Positions 26,667-36,914 of a stretch of 64,000 nt of DNA are shown here, piece by piece; the stretch's first letter is position 1, and each line of letters starts with the position of its first letter. This DNA is from Gemmatimonadaceae bacterium (GTDB lineage Bacteria; Gemmatimonadota; Gemmatimonadetes; Gemmatimonadales; Gemmatimonadaceae): NCBI GenBank assembly GCA_020852815.1, contig JADZAN010000028.1, positions 124,001 through 188,000 of the forward strand, given 5' to 3'. The position numbers were made by a program, and so were the translations under genes. The notes beneath the pieces are model-generated. The model was not told the DNA's origin, made no database searches, and saw nothing but the letters and a program-made list of their open reading frames with translations.

Positions 26667-26874
26667 CGTTCACGTCACCATCGAGCGGCGCACTGACGGT
26701 CGCGGACGCAACGCGTACCGCTCTCCGTCGCGCGGATGAGAGCTTTCCCATCCCGCGCGTGTGACGATCGCCACACCGCGTCACGCGTGCGGTTCACTCC
26801 GTTACGGCGTGGGCGGCGGGATCGGCGTGGACCCCAAACCAGCGGTGGTCATGCGCCGTGGGGTAGCGCCTCGC

Positions 26875-29664
26875 CTAGCCGGTGTTGCGCAGCCCGGCCG
26901 CCACGCCGTTGATGGAGAGATGGATGCCGCGCTTCACGCGGTCGGGGAGAATTGCACCTGTCGACTCGCCAAGGCGATAGCGGCGCATGAGCTCCACCTG
27001 CAGGTGGTTGAGCGGATCGATGTATGAGAAGCGATGCTCGATGGAGCGGGCGAGCGCGGGATTGGAGGCGAGGCGCGTTGCCTCGCCGGTAATGAGGGCG
27101 AGCATCTCGCCGGCGCGGCGCCACTCGCCCTCGATGCGCGCGAAGATGCGCTCGCCGAGCGCGCGATCCTCCACCAACTCCACGTAGCGGCGGGCGATGC
27201 CCAGGTCGGTCTTGGCAAGGACCATGTCGAGGTTGGAGAGGAGCGTGCGGAAGAAGGGCCACCGCGCGTACATGCGGCGCAGGAGGGCAAGGCGCTTCTC
27301 GCGCCGCGCGGGGTCAGCATCGAGGAAGGTGGCAACGCCGGAACCGAAGCCGCACCATCCGGGGAGCGCGACGCGGCACTGTCCCCAGGAGAAGACCCAC
27401 GGAATGGCGCGCAGATCGTCGATGGCGCGCGATGCTTTGCGCGACGACGGGCGCGACCCGATGTTGAGTTCCGCGATCTCGCGAATGGGGGTGGCGCTGA
27501 AGAAGTAGTCGGCAAAGCCGGGCGTCTCGTACACCAGCGCGCGATACGCGGCAAACGACGCCGCGCTGACCTGCTCGGCCGCGTCGCGAAAGCTGCGCGG
27601 GAGGGCGCGCGCCGGCGGCAGCAGCGTCGCCTCCAGCGTGGCGGCGACGAGCGTTTCCAGGTTGCGACGTCCGATGTCCGGGTTGGCGTACTTGGAGGCG
27701 ATGATCTCCCCCTGCTCCGTCAGCCGCAACTGCCCGTTCACCGTTCCTGGTGGCTGCGCCAGGATGGCCTCGTAGCTCGGGCCGCCGCCACGCCCCACGG
27801 TCCCGCCACGCCCATGGAACAGGCGTAGCGTGATGCCGCGTGTTGCCTCACCGTCGCGAAAGAGCGCGGCGAGGTCGGTCTCGGCCTTGTACAGCTCCCA
27901 GTTGGAGGTGAAGGTCCCGCCGTCCTTGTTGCTGTCGGAGTAGCCGAGCATGACCTCCTGCTCGCTTCCCGAGGCGCGCATCATCGCCGCGATGCCGGGA
28001 AGTTCGTAGAAGTCGCGCATGATGGCCGGCGAGCGTTGCAGGTCGCCGATGGTCTCGAAGAGCGGGACGACGATGACATCGGTCCGCGCCCCGCCCCCGA
28101 GCGTCCCGTGCAGGAGCCCCGCCTCCTTGAACAGGAGCAGGACCTCGAGGAGGTCGCTCACGTCCTCGGTGTGGGAGATAATGTACTGGCGCAGCGCCGC
28201 ACGTCCGAAGCGCGCGCGCATCGCCATCGCGGTCTCGAAGATCGCCAGCTCGCCGACGGTCGACTCGCTGTAGGGCGCGCCACGCACGCGGAGGCCGCGC
28301 GCGTCGTTGAGGCAGCGCATGAGCAGGGCGCGGCGCGCCGGCTCGCCTAACGCGGCGTAGTCGTCGTGCAGCGCGGCCACGCGCAGCAGCTCCGCCAGCG
28401 TCGCCTCGTGGCGGTCCGAGCTCTGGCGCAGGTCCACCGTCGCCAGGTGGAAGCCGAAGACCTGCACCGCCCGGACGAGCGGCGCCAGCCGCAATGGAAC
28501 GACCGGATCGGCGTGATGCGCGCGCAACGACGCCTCGATGGCCTGCAGGTCGGTGAGGAACTGGTCGGCGCTGTCGTAGGGCTCGGCGGCGGCGACCGCC
28601 TGTCGCAGCGCCACCGCCCCGGTGAGCGCGGTGAGCGTGGCGGCCAGGCGCGCATACATCCCGATCAGGGCGCGACGGTAGGGCTCGTCGGAACGATGCG
28701 CGCTGGCGTCGCCGGATCGGTCGGCCAGCGCCTGCAGCGCAGGCGTCACCTCGGTCAGGAGCGTCGACATCGACAGCTCGGCGCCCAGCGCATGCACCTC
28801 GTCCAGGTACCAACCAATGGCCGTCTGACCCTGGCGCTCGAAGGCGCGCTGCAGCGTCTCGGACGTGACGAAGGGATTGCCGTCGCGGTCGCCGCCAATC
28901 CAGTTCCCCATGCGAAAGAAGGTCGGGATCGCCTCTCCCGGCATCAGCTCCTCCAGCGCGCGGTACATCCGCGGAACCTCGCGCAGGAAGGTGGCGTGGT
29001 AGTACTGCAGCGCGTTCTCGATCTCATCGGCAACCGTTAGGCGCGTCAGCCGGAGGATGCGCGTCTGCCAGAGCTGCGTCACGCACCCCTTGAGCCGAAG
29101 CTCGTTGTCGGCGCGGTCGCGAGCCGTGAGGAGCGATTCGCGCTGCGCGACCAGCTCGGCAATGGTACGCTCGGCTGCCAGGATGCTCTGCCGTTGCACC
29201 TCGGTGGGATGCGCCGTGAGCACCGGCGAGATGCAGGCCGACTGGAGCATTCGGGCCACGCGGTCATTCGCGACGCCGGCCCCCCGCAGTCGGCGGAATG
29301 TCATCGCCAGCGACCCTTCCTGCACGTCCCCCTGCCGCTCGTGGTGCAGCCGGCGGCGCACGAAATGACGGTCTTCGGCGATGTTGGCCAGGTGCGAAAA
29401 GAAGGAGAAGGCGCGAATGACGCTGACGGTCTCGTCGTTGGTGAGGTTGCGGAGAATCGAGTCGAGCGAAGCGCCCGCCGCTGCATCGCTCTTGAGGCGA
29501 TAGGCAACGGAGAGTTGGCGCACGCGCTCGACGAGTTCGTACGCCTCCGTTCCATCCTGTTCGCGGATGACGTCGCCCAGGATGCGCCCCAGGAGGCGGA
29601 TGTCCTCCATGAGCGGACGGTTCTTTTCTGCGGCGAGCGCAGCCCTTTCCATGGGAGTACGCAT
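26875..29664 (-). CDS. ppc: Phosphoenolpyruvate carboxylase
   Basis: Carboxylates PEP with bicarbonate to oxaloacetate, refilling the TCA cycle in the cytoplasm. The 929-residue length is normal. All signatures are present: [13 protein letters not shown] with the catalytic His152, [13 protein letters not shown] (254-266), [10 protein letters not shown] (574-583), the glycine loop [14 protein letters not shown] (616-629) and the C-terminal GLRNTG needed for activity and effector binding. A second ATG four codons in is possible. It stands alone, with gaps of about 200 bp on both sides and no regulatory signal that I can identify. Confidence 0.97.
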   Translation of the reverse strand: MRTPMERAALAAEKNRPLMEDIRLLGRILGDVIREQDGTEAYELVERVRQLSVAYRLKSDAAAGASLDSILRNLTNDETVSVIRAFSFFSHLANIAEDRHFVRRRLHHERQGDVQEGSLAMTFRRLRGAGVANDRVARMLQSACISPVLTAHPTEVQRQSILAAERTIAELVAQRESLLTARDRADNELRLKGCVTQLWQTRILRLTRLTVADEIENALQYYHATFLREVPRMYRALEELMPGEAIPTFFRMGNWIGGDRDGNPFVTSETLQRAFERQGQTAIGWYLDEVHALGAELSMSTLLTEVTPALQALADRSGDASAHRSDEPYRRALIGMYARLAATLTALTGAVALRQAVAAAEPYDSADQFLTDLQAIEASLRAHHADPVVPLRLAPLVRAVQVFGFHLATVDLRQSSDRHEATLAELLRVAALHDDYAALGEPARRALLMRCLNDARGLRVRGAPYSESTVGELAIFETAMAMRARFGRAALRQYIISHTEDVSDLLEVLLLFKEAGLLHGTLGGGARTDVIVVPLFETIGDLQRSPAIMRDFYELPGIAAMMRASGSEQEVMLGYSDSNKDGGTFTSNWELYKAETDLAALFRDGEATRGITLRLFHGRGGTVGRGGGPSYEAILAQPPGTVNGQLRLTEQGEIIASKYANPDIGRRNLETLVAATLEATLLPPARALPRSFRDAAEQVSAASFAAYRALVYETPGFADYFFSATPIREIAELNIGSRPSSRKASRAIDDLRAIPWVFSWGQCRVALPGWCGFGSGVATFLDADPARREKRLALLRRMYARWPFFRTLLSNLDMVLAKTDLGIARRYVELVEDRALGERIFARIEGEWRRAGEMLALITGEATRLASNPALARSIEHRFSYIDPLNHLQVELMRRYRLGESTGAILPDRVKRGIHLSINGVAAGLRNTG

Positions 29665-29874
29665 GTTTGCGACCGGGGGCGCAACGTGTTGTTATATCAA
29701 TACTTGGCGACGGACGAATGACGCCGGCCGCGAGACTCGGCCGGCTCTCCAAACCGAGGGTTCGCCCCTTTGGCCACCGTTAGGCCGACGCGCCAATCCT
29801 CGCCGCTCGCCGCCTGACGAGTTTTCCACATCTGCCGACAGAGCCCGACGGCGTGCCGTCAAGCCCGCCAGCGC

Positions 29875-31161
29875 CTAACGAAGTTCCGCCGCCAGCGCGC
29901 GAAGGAGCGCGTCGACGTCCTGCTCGGTGTTGAACAGGTGTGTCGAGATGCGCTGGCCGTTGAACCAGTTGCCCGGCACCACCTTCACTTCCACGCGGTG
30001 CTTTGTCCGCAACCGCGCGTGCAGGTCGCCGGCTTTCACCGCATCGGGAAGACGATAGCTCAACAGTGGCGAGGCGGTGGGGCCCGCTCCGCCGCTCACG
30101 ATCGTTACCTGCGGCAGCGATCCAAGCGCGGCGTGCAGCCGTGCGCGCAGTGCCAGGTTGTGCGCCTCGACCTTCGCCATCCCGATGGTGGTGAGGTAGT
30201 CGATCGCCGCTCCCAGCCCGATCACGCTCGGGATGGACGAAACGCCTGACGAGGCCGAGTAGCCCGCACGCCCGCTCTGCAGCGCCACCGGGTCGATCCG
30301 TGCGCCAACCTCCTCGCTCAGGTAGAGCAGCCCGGTCCCCTTGGGCGCCAGCAGCCACTTGTGCCCGCTCGTGGCGTACGCGTGGCATCCGAGCGCCTTG
30401 AGGTTGACCGCAATGGCACCGACCGCCTGCGCCCCGTCCACCACCGCCAGGCACCCGTGTTCACGCGCCAGTTGCGATAGTTCGGCGACAGGCATCCGTA
30501 GCCCGGTGGAGCTGAGCAGGTGCGAGAAGGAGAGGACCTTGGTATTCGGCGTGATGGCGCGCAGGAAGCGAAGGACGATCGCCTGCGTGTCAGTCTCACC
30601 GGGTGCAATCGGGACGACGTCGAGCCCGATGCCGAACTTGCGAACGGCATAGTCCCAGCACACGCGTCCGCCGGGATGCTCCTGGTCGGTAGTGAGGACG
30701 CGATCACCCGGGGCGAGCCCCAAGCCCTGGGCGATCCAGTTCATTCCTTCGGTGGTGCAGTTGGTGAGGATCATCTCCTCGGTCTTGCACCCGAGAAAGG
30801 TGGCGGCCTTGGCGCGCACGTCATCCAGCGCCTGTTCCAGCGGGCCGTAGCCCTGCGCCGCCGGATTGCTCTCGAGGGTAGTCCACGCGCCGAGCGCCTT
30901 CTCCATCACCGGGCGCGGCGTGGGGCCCAGGGAACCGGTCTGCAGGTAGGTGAGTCCGGGCTCGAAGAGAAAGTCGTTGGGGGCGAGCGCGAGCCCGCGC
31001 GACGCGCCGTCGTGCGATCCGCCGAGCGCCGGAACGCCGCGAGGAGCCACATGTCCCTCAAGCGACATCGCCTCGGCGAGCGGAATCGGCGCCATGAGCG
31101 CGGCCGAGGTAACGCCAACGCTGCGCAGGAACTCACGACGAGATGAACCGGGTTGCGACAT
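29875..31161 (-). CDS. Class V aminotransferase-fold PLP enzyme with Tat signal
   Basis: A PLP-dependent enzyme of 428 residues related to isopenicillin-N epimerase and cysteine desulfurase folds. The Tat signal is at the N-terminus (SSRREFLRSVGVTSAALMAP). The PLP Lys is K268 in ATSGHKWLLAPKG, and Asp242 in VVDGAQAVG binds the pyridine nitrogen. TTEGMNWIAQGL, DQEHPGG and SHLLSSTGLRMPV are typical of the epimerase-like group, rather than NifS/IscS with their active-site Cys. A folded cofactor enzyme with a twin-arginine signal fits export in the folded state. Substrate unknown. The frame runs upstream past the chosen ATG without making a signal. Confidence 0.9.
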   Translation of the reverse strand: MSQPGSSRREFLRSVGVTSAALMAPIPLAEAMSLEGHVAPRGVPALGGSHDGASRGLALAPNDFLFEPGLTYLQTGSLGPTPRPVMEKALGAWTTLESNPAAQGYGPLEQALDDVRAKAATFLGCKTEEMILTNCTTEGMNWIAQGLGLAPGDRVLTTDQEHPGGRVCWDYAVRKFGIGLDVVPIAPGETDTQAIVLRFLRAITPNTKVLSFSHLLSSTGLRMPVAELSQLAREHGCLAVVDGAQAVGAIAVNLKALGCHAYATSGHKWLLAPKGTGLLYLSEEVGARIDPVALQSGRAGYSASSGVSSIPSVIGLGAAIDYLTTIGMAKVEAHNLALRARLHAALGSLPQVTIVSGGAGPTASPLLSYRLPDAVKAGDLHARLRTKHRVEVKVVPGNWFNGQRISTHLFNTEQDVDALLRALAAELR

Positions 31162-31394
31162 TCCAGGTTGGAGCGACGGGGATGCAGTGCGGAGGTGTGG
31201 CCGATGCAGGGGTCGCTCGCGACCCCTCGGCCCCACTACCGCCTCAAGCTGTACGCCCGCGTCCGCCGCCGCCATGCGCGCGTCATCGTCTCGCCCGGCA
31301 CGGCCCCGGCGCACCCTTCGTATCTTCGAGCAGTCCCACCGCTGCGCCAGGGCAAGGCACGGCGCGTTCCGCTCCACTCGTTCCAGCCCCCGCC

Positions 31395-32426
31395 ATGGAC
31401 ATCACCGCCCTCACGATCCCCGGCCTCTACGACTCGTCGCCCGAGCACTGGCAGAGCATGTGGGAGTCGCGCGACGCGACCATCCAGCGCGTGGTGCAGT
31501 CGGAGTGGGAGCTGCCCGAGCGCGCCGATTGGGTCTCGTGCCTGGACGCGGCAATCATCGGCGTTAGGCAGCCGGTGGTGCTCGTGGCACATAGCACGGG
31601 GTGTCCGCTCGTGGCGCACTGGGCGGTGTCGGCGTCGCCGCTGCGGCACCTCAATGTGCGAGGGGCGTTGCTGGTGGCGCCGAGCGACCCCGACGGACCG
31701 AACTACCCCGCCGGGCCCACCGGCTTCTCGCCCGTGCCGATGATCCGCCTCCCCTTCCCTTCCATCGTGGTCGGCAGCAGCAATGATCCGTACTGTGCTG
31801 CCGAGGTTGCACGGTCGTATGCAACCGCGTGGGGGAGCCGCTATGTGGAGGTGGAGGGGGGCGCGCACCTCAACGCCGACGCCGGCTATGGGGAGTGGCC
31901 GGCGGGGTGGGGGTTGCTCGAGGAGCTGCGCGCGGCGCCGGTGCCTGACGAGTGGCTCCCGTCGTGGCTGGGCGATGAAGCGTCGCTCGACGCCTTTCTG
32001 GCGTGCTTCTTCGACGGGAGCTTCCCGATTGCCTGGTGGACGCATGGGGCGCACGTCGGAATGGCGGCCGCGGTGCTCTGGTCCACGCCAATCCCGCGCG
32101 CGCTGAATCGGCTTCGGGACGCCATCAGGCACTACAACACGAGTCAGGGCGGGCACAACACCGACAGCAGCGGCTATCACGAGACGCTGACGCGCCTCTG
32201 GCTGGGGGCGATTGCCGCGTCGATGACCACGCTCCCGGCGGAGTGCTCGCGACTGGAGGCGGTGCGGCAGATGTACCGGGCCTATGCGCGTCGCTCGGCG
32301 TTCTTTCGCGATTGGTACTCGGTGGAGCTGCTCAAGTCGTTGCCGGCGCGGCGGGGGTGGATGGCGCCGGACCTGGAGTTGACGGGGATTGCCGGCTCGG
32401 TGTTCGCGCCGCACACGGAGCACTAA
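31395..32426 (+). CDS. RBBP9/YdeN-type serine hydrolase fused to an uncharacterised C-terminal domain
   Basis: A 343-residue fusion. Residues 1-180 are a small alpha/beta hydrolase of the RBBP9 type: starts with TIPGLYDSSPEHWQSMWE, nucleophile Ser67 in VAHSTGC, Asp131 in SSNDPYC and His158 in GGAHLNADAGYGEWP, so the triad is complete. From about 195 a second, all-helical-looking domain begins (FPIAWWTHGAHVGMAAAVLW, RLRDAIRHYNTSQG, SGYHETLTRLWLGAI). This WTHxxH / NxxxG / YHET pattern recurs as a stand-alone uncharacterised protein in many bacteria; I know no assigned function. No signal peptide, so likely cytoplasmic. It is divergent from the aminotransferase gene. Confidence 0.88.
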   Translation: MDITALTIPGLYDSSPEHWQSMWESRDATIQRVVQSEWELPERADWVSCLDAAIIGVRQPVVLVAHSTGCPLVAHWAVSASPLRHLNVRGALLVAPSDPDGPNYPAGPTGFSPVPMIRLPFPSIVVGSSNDPYCAAEVARSYATAWGSRYVEVEGGAHLNADAGYGEWPAGWGLLEELRAAPVPDEWLPSWLGDEASLDAFLACFFDGSFPIAWWTHGAHVGMAAAVLWSTPIPRALNRLRDAIRHYNTSQGGHNTDSSGYHETLTRLWLGAIAASMTTLPAECSRLEAVRQMYRAYARRSAFFRDWYSVELLKSLPARRGWMAPDLELTGIAGSVFAPHTEH

Positions 32427-32443
32427 AGGCGCGATGTCGCAGC

Positions 32444-32489
32444 TCGCCGCTTCGCGTGATGAGAAGAGCGGTTTCAGGCGAAGCGGCGA
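32444..32489. terminator. 12-bp perfect inverted repeat between convergent genes
   Basis: TCGCCGCTTCGC is followed after 22 bases by its exact reverse complement. The structure lies in the 111-bp gap where the hydrolase-fusion gene and the penicillin-acylase gene converge, the normal place for a bidirectional terminator. It has no T-run on either side. Confidence 0.6.
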
Positions 32490-32537
32490 AGGAGCGAAGG
32501 CACCAGCGATAGACGCTGGGGCGGTGTGCGGGGCCGC

Positions 32538-34676
32538 CTAACGCCCCGGGCGGTAGCGGCGGATGGTGGTGCGTTCGACGTCGGCGGCGGTGAAGGCGAC
32601 GGGCTTCATCTCGCCACGGGCGAACATCGCGGCCTGGTCGGCAAAGAAGGGAGATTCGGGGCGCGAGCTTTCGCCGTAGGCCAGCACCGACACCGCGCGA
32701 GGGGTGGGGGTGAACTCGACGGCGAGGACCCAGCCATCACCGCCGCGCGCGATGCGCTTGCCGTCGGGCGCATCGCTGTACTGCAGGACGCGGAAGCACC
32801 CCAACGCTCCCGTGCAGCCGCCGACCGGAACGTCGACGTTTCCGCGGCGCACGCGATGCACATCGCCCCAGGCGACGTCGGCGCGACCGTAACGGCGCAC
32901 CGTTTCACCCACGGCCCACGCGAAGTCGGCGGCGGCGCGCGCCGGGTCGGCGAGTCCCGACGGCGTGTCGTTGGGGCGCGCCGACGTCCACGGCGTGGCG
33001 AAGGTGCGCCGCTGGCGTTCGGCCATGGGGAGCCCGCGCATTGTCTCGCCCCCTTGCAGGTGACGGGTGAACCAGGCTTCGAACAGGACGCCGCCGCGCG
33101 AGGCCGGGGCGGTGGTACGGTCCCACCGCGACAGCATCGCTGCCGCATCGGCAACGTCGGGGGCGGGGTTGGACGCACGCACCGCGGCCAGCAGGTCGTC
33201 GGTGAAACGCTCACCGACCAGCATGCGATACGAGTGCTTGAGCGCCACGACATCGTCCAGCGTCATCTTCGGCTTCGCCGTCACCAGGCGAAGGGCAAGC
33301 TGCGTGCGGAAGCCTAACGCGGGGCGCGAGAAGTTCGACGGCCAGCGCGTGGAATCGATGATGGCGTTGAGGTTGGTGTAGTGGAACGGGTCGTTCGATT
33401 GCTGGATGTAGCCGCCGGGCGGGTTAAGCAGTTGCGGGAGCGAATCGAAGGGGACCATGTCGCGCCACATCTCGACCGAGGTGCGCACCGGGATGGCGAT
33501 CGAGTCACCGCCCGACGGATGCGGCAACGCCGGCACCGTGGCGTTCCAGACGTAGAAGATGTTCCCGCGCGCATCGGCGTACGTGAAGTTCGACGTGGTG
33601 TGCGCGCGCAGGCGCATTGCCTCCTTCCACTCGTCGAGCGTGCGTGCGCGCATCAGGCGCAGGAACTGCTCTCCCTTGCGGAACTCTCCCTCCGACGGCC
33701 AGCGCACGACGTACACCTTGCCGTTGGCCCGCTCCACCACCGGCCCCACGTGCGTGCGCCACATCGTGCGCACCTCGCTCGAGAGGCCGGCGCCGTTGCG
33801 AAACTCGGCGACGACGTCCACGCGCTGCAGCGGCCGGCTCTCGCCATCCAGCAGGTAGTGGTCGACCTGCGTGGTGTCGACATCCAGGGCGTAGAGCGCC
33901 TCGTTGTCGGTGTTGTTGTTCGTCGTTGCCCATCCCAGCTCGCGATTGAAGCCGCCCACGAGCAGCGACGGATTCCCGATGCGGAAGTCGCCGTAGAAGT
34001 CCATCACGCCGGGAATCGTGACCTGCGCCTCGTAGTAGCCAGCGGTCCACTCCAGGTGCGGATTGCGCAGCAGGATGGTGCGCCCCGACTTCGTGCGCGA
34101 CGGGGCAAAGGCCCAGGCGTTGGACCCTTCGCCTTCCCGCTGCAGCGAATCCTGTCGAGCGCGCTCGCGGCGAGCACGCGCGCGATCGGCGAAGGACTGC
34201 GCCGCGTTGGGGACGGCCTCCTCCATCCAGAGCGCGGCGACGTCCTCACCGGTGAAGTCGGTCGGCATCCACATCGGCATCTCGCCGCGGTGCTGCCGCA
34301 CGTAGTCGTTCACGCCGGCCGCAAAACCGTGGTAGGTGGCGCGCGTCTCTTGTTGCAACTGCCGGAATGTCTCCGCGGCGCGCTGGTGCGCGAGGCGGGC
34401 CTCGAAGTCGCGCTCGAGCGAGTCGCGCCCGTAGTAACGCCCCAGGTGCCCGCGTGCGCGCACCAGTCCCAGCGCCACGCGATCGCCGTAGTCCTCGAGC
34501 TGCACCCACGCCATGGCGTAGCCGAACGCACCAAAATCCTCGGCGCGAATGTGCGGGACGCCGTGCGTGGTGCGGAGAATCTCGACCCGATCGGCATACG
34601 GGCGCGACGGTTGCGCCGCCGCCGCGTGCGCCACAGCGACGATCATTCCGCCCAGTGCAAGTGCGCGCTGCATCAT
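32538..34676 (-). CDS. Penicillin-acylase-family protein, second homologue
   Basis: An S45-family Ntn-hydrolase precursor of 712 residues with a signal peptide (MQRALALGGMIVAVAHAAAA). The autocleavage and catalytic Ser is Ser185 in EGEGSNAWAFAPSRT, a textbook GSNAW. VEILRTTHGVPHIRAEDFGA (31-50) opens the alpha chain; RNPHLEWTAGYYEAQVTIPG and GFNRELGWATTNNNTD follow as expected. It differs from the other S45 homologue in the window (no lipobox, different linker), so this is not a recent duplication. Its start ATG overlaps the TGA of the epimerase-like gene upstream (ATGA), so it is translationally coupled to it. Confidence 0.92.
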   Translation of the reverse strand: MMQRALALGGMIVAVAHAAAAQPSRPYADRVEILRTTHGVPHIRAEDFGAFGYAMAWVQLEDYGDRVALGLVRARGHLGRYYGRDSLERDFEARLAHQRAAETFRQLQQETRATYHGFAAGVNDYVRQHRGEMPMWMPTDFTGEDVAALWMEEAVPNAAQSFADRARARRERARQDSLQREGEGSNAWAFAPSRTKSGRTILLRNPHLEWTAGYYEAQVTIPGVMDFYGDFRIGNPSLLVGGFNRELGWATTNNNTDNEALYALDVDTTQVDHYLLDGESRPLQRVDVVAEFRNGAGLSSEVRTMWRTHVGPVVERANGKVYVVRWPSEGEFRKGEQFLRLMRARTLDEWKEAMRLRAHTTSNFTYADARGNIFYVWNATVPALPHPSGGDSIAIPVRTSVEMWRDMVPFDSLPQLLNPPGGYIQQSNDPFHYTNLNAIIDSTRWPSNFSRPALGFRTQLALRLVTAKPKMTLDDVVALKHSYRMLVGERFTDDLLAAVRASNPAPDVADAAAMLSRWDRTTAPASRGGVLFEAWFTRHLQGGETMRGLPMAERQRRTFATPWTSARPNDTPSGLADPARAAADFAWAVGETVRRYGRADVAWGDVHRVRRGNVDVPVGGCTGALGCFRVLQYSDAPDGKRIARGGDGWVLAVEFTPTPRAVSVLAYGESSRPESPFFADQAAMFARGEMKPVAFTAADVERTTIRRYRPGR

Positions 34677-35851
34677 TTCGGTTGGGTCGCCTTCCACGCC
34701 GCGAGCACTTCCGCCTCGCGCTTCATGTCGAGTCCGTTCACCTCGCCGCGCAGCGTGCGCGCCTGCTCCTCCGCCGGCCGCGTCTTGTGCCAGTCGAGCG
34801 TGTCCTTCGCCGTCACCGCCATGGACCGGAAGGTGAGCCCGGCGGCGATGGCCTTCTCCGCCTTGCGACGTTGGTAGCCAGCCGTGGCGCCGTATGGCGG
34901 TTGCCACACCGTCATGTGCCGCCACGGGCGAACACCTTGCGCCTGCAGGAACTCCCACGGGACCCAGGTGAAGTGCGCCCCGGCCGTCGTCACCGCCTTC
35001 ACGCCGTACAGCATCTCGGCAATCGTCATGGGATGCTGTGGCCCCACGGCGTTGTAGGTGCCGAAGGTGCGCGCCTCGGCCACACGCACCGTCCACTCGG
35101 CAAGGTCGCGCGAGTCGATGAACTGGCACGGATCGTCCGGCTTGTCGGGGGCGAGCACTTCCCCGCCCTGGTCGATGCGCGCCGGCCAGTAGGTGAAGCG
35201 GTCGGTGCGATCGAGTGGCCCGACGATGAGGCACGGACGAATGACCGTGTGCATGTCGGGGTAGTGCGTGGCGACCTCCTGCTCGGCGCGTGTCTTGAGC
35301 GCGCCGTAATATCGGGACGAGTGTTGCGGATCGAGCGTATACGGATCGACGCCGTCGGGCATCGGCGTGGTCGGCGAGCTTTCATCGATCCCGATCTGGC
35401 TCTGGTCGCGATAGACCGAGGTGGTCGAGACGAAGATGTAGTGCTTCGTGTTTCCCTTGAGGTACTGCGCCGCGTTGCGCACCCACGCGGGGAAGGTCGT
35501 GGGATTGTCGATCACCACGTCGAACCGTTTCCCCTTGAGCGCGCTGGTGTCGCTGTTCAAGTCGCCGATGAGTTCCTCGGCCACCTTTCCCTTGAACATG
35601 CCGGGGCGCGTCTTGTTGCGGTTGAAGAGCGTGACGCGGTGCCCGCGGGCGATGGCATACTCGACCTGCTCGGGGCCGGTGAAGCCGGTGCCACCGAGGA
35701 TGAGCATGTTGAGCGAGGCCGGGGCGCGCCCGACATCGCGTCGTTTGTCTTCGAACGCGCGCGAGGCTGCGGCGCTGGACGACGCGGGGGCGAGTGCCAT
35801 CGCACCGCCGATGACGGCACTCGTCTTGAGAAATGAGCGGCGACTGCTCAT
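34673..35851 (-). CDS. NAD-dependent epimerase/dehydratase-like protein with Tat signal
   Basis: An extended short-chain dehydrogenase fold protein of 392 residues. A Tat signal opens it (SSRRSFLKTSAVIGGAMALAPA). The NAD(P)-binding loop is LILGGTGFTGP (50-60), followed by VTLFNRNKT, IDNPTTFPAWVRNAAQYL and FVSTTSVYRD. The usual YxxxK appears as YYGALKTRAE, so catalytic residues look present. Such Tat-exported epimerase-like proteins are common in this kind of genome and are poorly studied. The ATG before SSRRSF makes the full Tat motif and was preferred to one five codons upstream. The Rieske gene ends 67 bp upstream on the same strand, so read-through from that unit is possible. Confidence 0.88.
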   Translation of the reverse strand: MSSRRSFLKTSAVIGGAMALAPASSSAAASRAFEDKRRDVGRAPASLNMLILGGTGFTGPEQVEYAIARGHRVTLFNRNKTRPGMFKGKVAEELIGDLNSDTSALKGKRFDVVIDNPTTFPAWVRNAAQYLKGNTKHYIFVSTTSVYRDQSQIGIDESSPTTPMPDGVDPYTLDPQHSSRYYGALKTRAEQEVATHYPDMHTVIRPCLIVGPLDRTDRFTYWPARIDQGGEVLAPDKPDDPCQFIDSRDLAEWTVRVAEARTFGTYNAVGPQHPMTIAEMLYGVKAVTTAGAHFTWVPWEFLQAQGVRPWRHMTVWQPPYGATAGYQRRKAEKAIAAGLTFRSMAVTAKDTLDWHKTRPAEEQARTLRGEVNGLDMKREAEVLAAWKATQPK

Positions 35852-35918
35852 GGATCGACTCCGCACGGATGGTGGGCGCAGGGGGAGCCTTCAACTTGGC
35901 CGCCGGGCCCGCGTCGCG

Positions 35919-36914
35919 CTACGACGCGGTGGGTCGTGGTTCTGCGGCCGGGCGCGCGCGTGCCGCCAGCCAGGCCAGGTACTCCGAGACCAGCGCGTCG
36001 GCACCAATGGTGCGCCGTGGGTCGAACTGTATTCCTTCTCCCGCAACGATGTCGGGTTCGATGAAGGCGCGAATGAACGACGCTCGCACGCGGACATCGA
36101 TGGCATCGATGCCACGTGCCAGTCCCGTTCGCGGATGCATCCAGACGATGGTGCGCACATGCGACCGCGTGGCGGAGCGAGGATGGATGCTCACCAGGCC
36201 ATACGTCGTCGTACGCCCAAAGCGGGACGTGACGAGAATCAGGGCGCCGGCGCCGGCATTTCGCACCGTCATCTCCGAGCGCGGCCCGGCCAGAACGTGC
36301 GTCACGCGATCGCGCCACGCTGTTCCCACCACCTCGAACGACGCGCGTGCCTCGAAGTGATCGTCTCGCCTGAGGATTTCGGGTGATCCTACGAGCTTTC
36401 GGTCGTGCGCCGTGAGGAAGTGCTGGGCATCGAACCCGTTGGTGCTCACCATCCACCACGGCATCTCCACATCGAAGGCGAACGGCGGCGCCGAGATGAG
36501 GGCGTCGCTCGACGCGTCCGCGAAGAACGGTGCCGGTGTCGTGTGCGCCGGATCGGTGTGGAAGAAGAGGTGGCCGCCGAGAACCGCGACGGGATAGGCA
36601 TCGAGTCGCGCGGCTTCCGGCGGGACTTCGCCCGAGGGCGTGCCATCGCATCGACCGTCGCCGCGAAAGCGCCAGCCGTGCAGCGGGCACTCGAGGCAGT
36701 GCCCCACGACGTTGCCGCGTGCCAGGTGCGCCCCGAAGTGCGCGCAGCGACCGTCCAGCACGTGCAACTGACGGTCGACCGCGAAGGCGACGTACTCTCG
36801 ATTCCCCAGCGTGATCTCCACGGGGCGCCGCATCGACTCGACCGGGGCGACATAGTACCAGCCGTGCGGCACGAGGGGCAAGTCGAGCGCGCCTGCGTGT
36901 TGTCGGGCGTTCAC
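35919..36914 (-). CDS. Rieske non-heme iron oxygenase-like protein
   Basis: A 331-residue oxygenase component. The Rieske [2Fe-2S] ligands are C57-x-H59 (GRCAHFG) and C76-x2-H79 (ECPLHGW). The mononuclear iron site appears as D162-x2-H165-x4-H170 in NGFDAQHFLTAH, the conserved D/N-x2-H-x4-H oxygenase motif. Such enzymes hydroxylate, desaturate or cleave a hydrophobic substrate using O2 and an external reductase, which is not encoded nearby. The start is a GTG that overlaps the TGA of the radical SAM gene upstream (GTGA), tying the two together. In context it may be a tailoring enzyme of the divergent radical SAM/GH3 pathway. Confidence 0.88.
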   Translation of the reverse strand: MNARQHAGALDLPLVPHGWYYVAPVESMRRPVEITLGNREYVAFAVDRQLHVLDGRCAHFGAHLARGNVVGHCLECPLHGWRFRGDGRCDGTPSGEVPPEAARLDAYPVAVLGGHLFFHTDPAHTTPAPFFADASSDALISAPPFAFDVEMPWWMVSTNGFDAQHFLTAHDRKLVGSPEILRRDDHFEARASFEVVGTAWRDRVTHVLAGPRSEMTVRNAGAGALILVTSRFGRTTTYGLVSIHPRSATRSHVRTIVWMHPRTGLARGIDAIDVRVRASFIRAFIEPDIVAGEGIQFDPRRTIGADALVSEYLAWLAARARPAAEPRPTAS

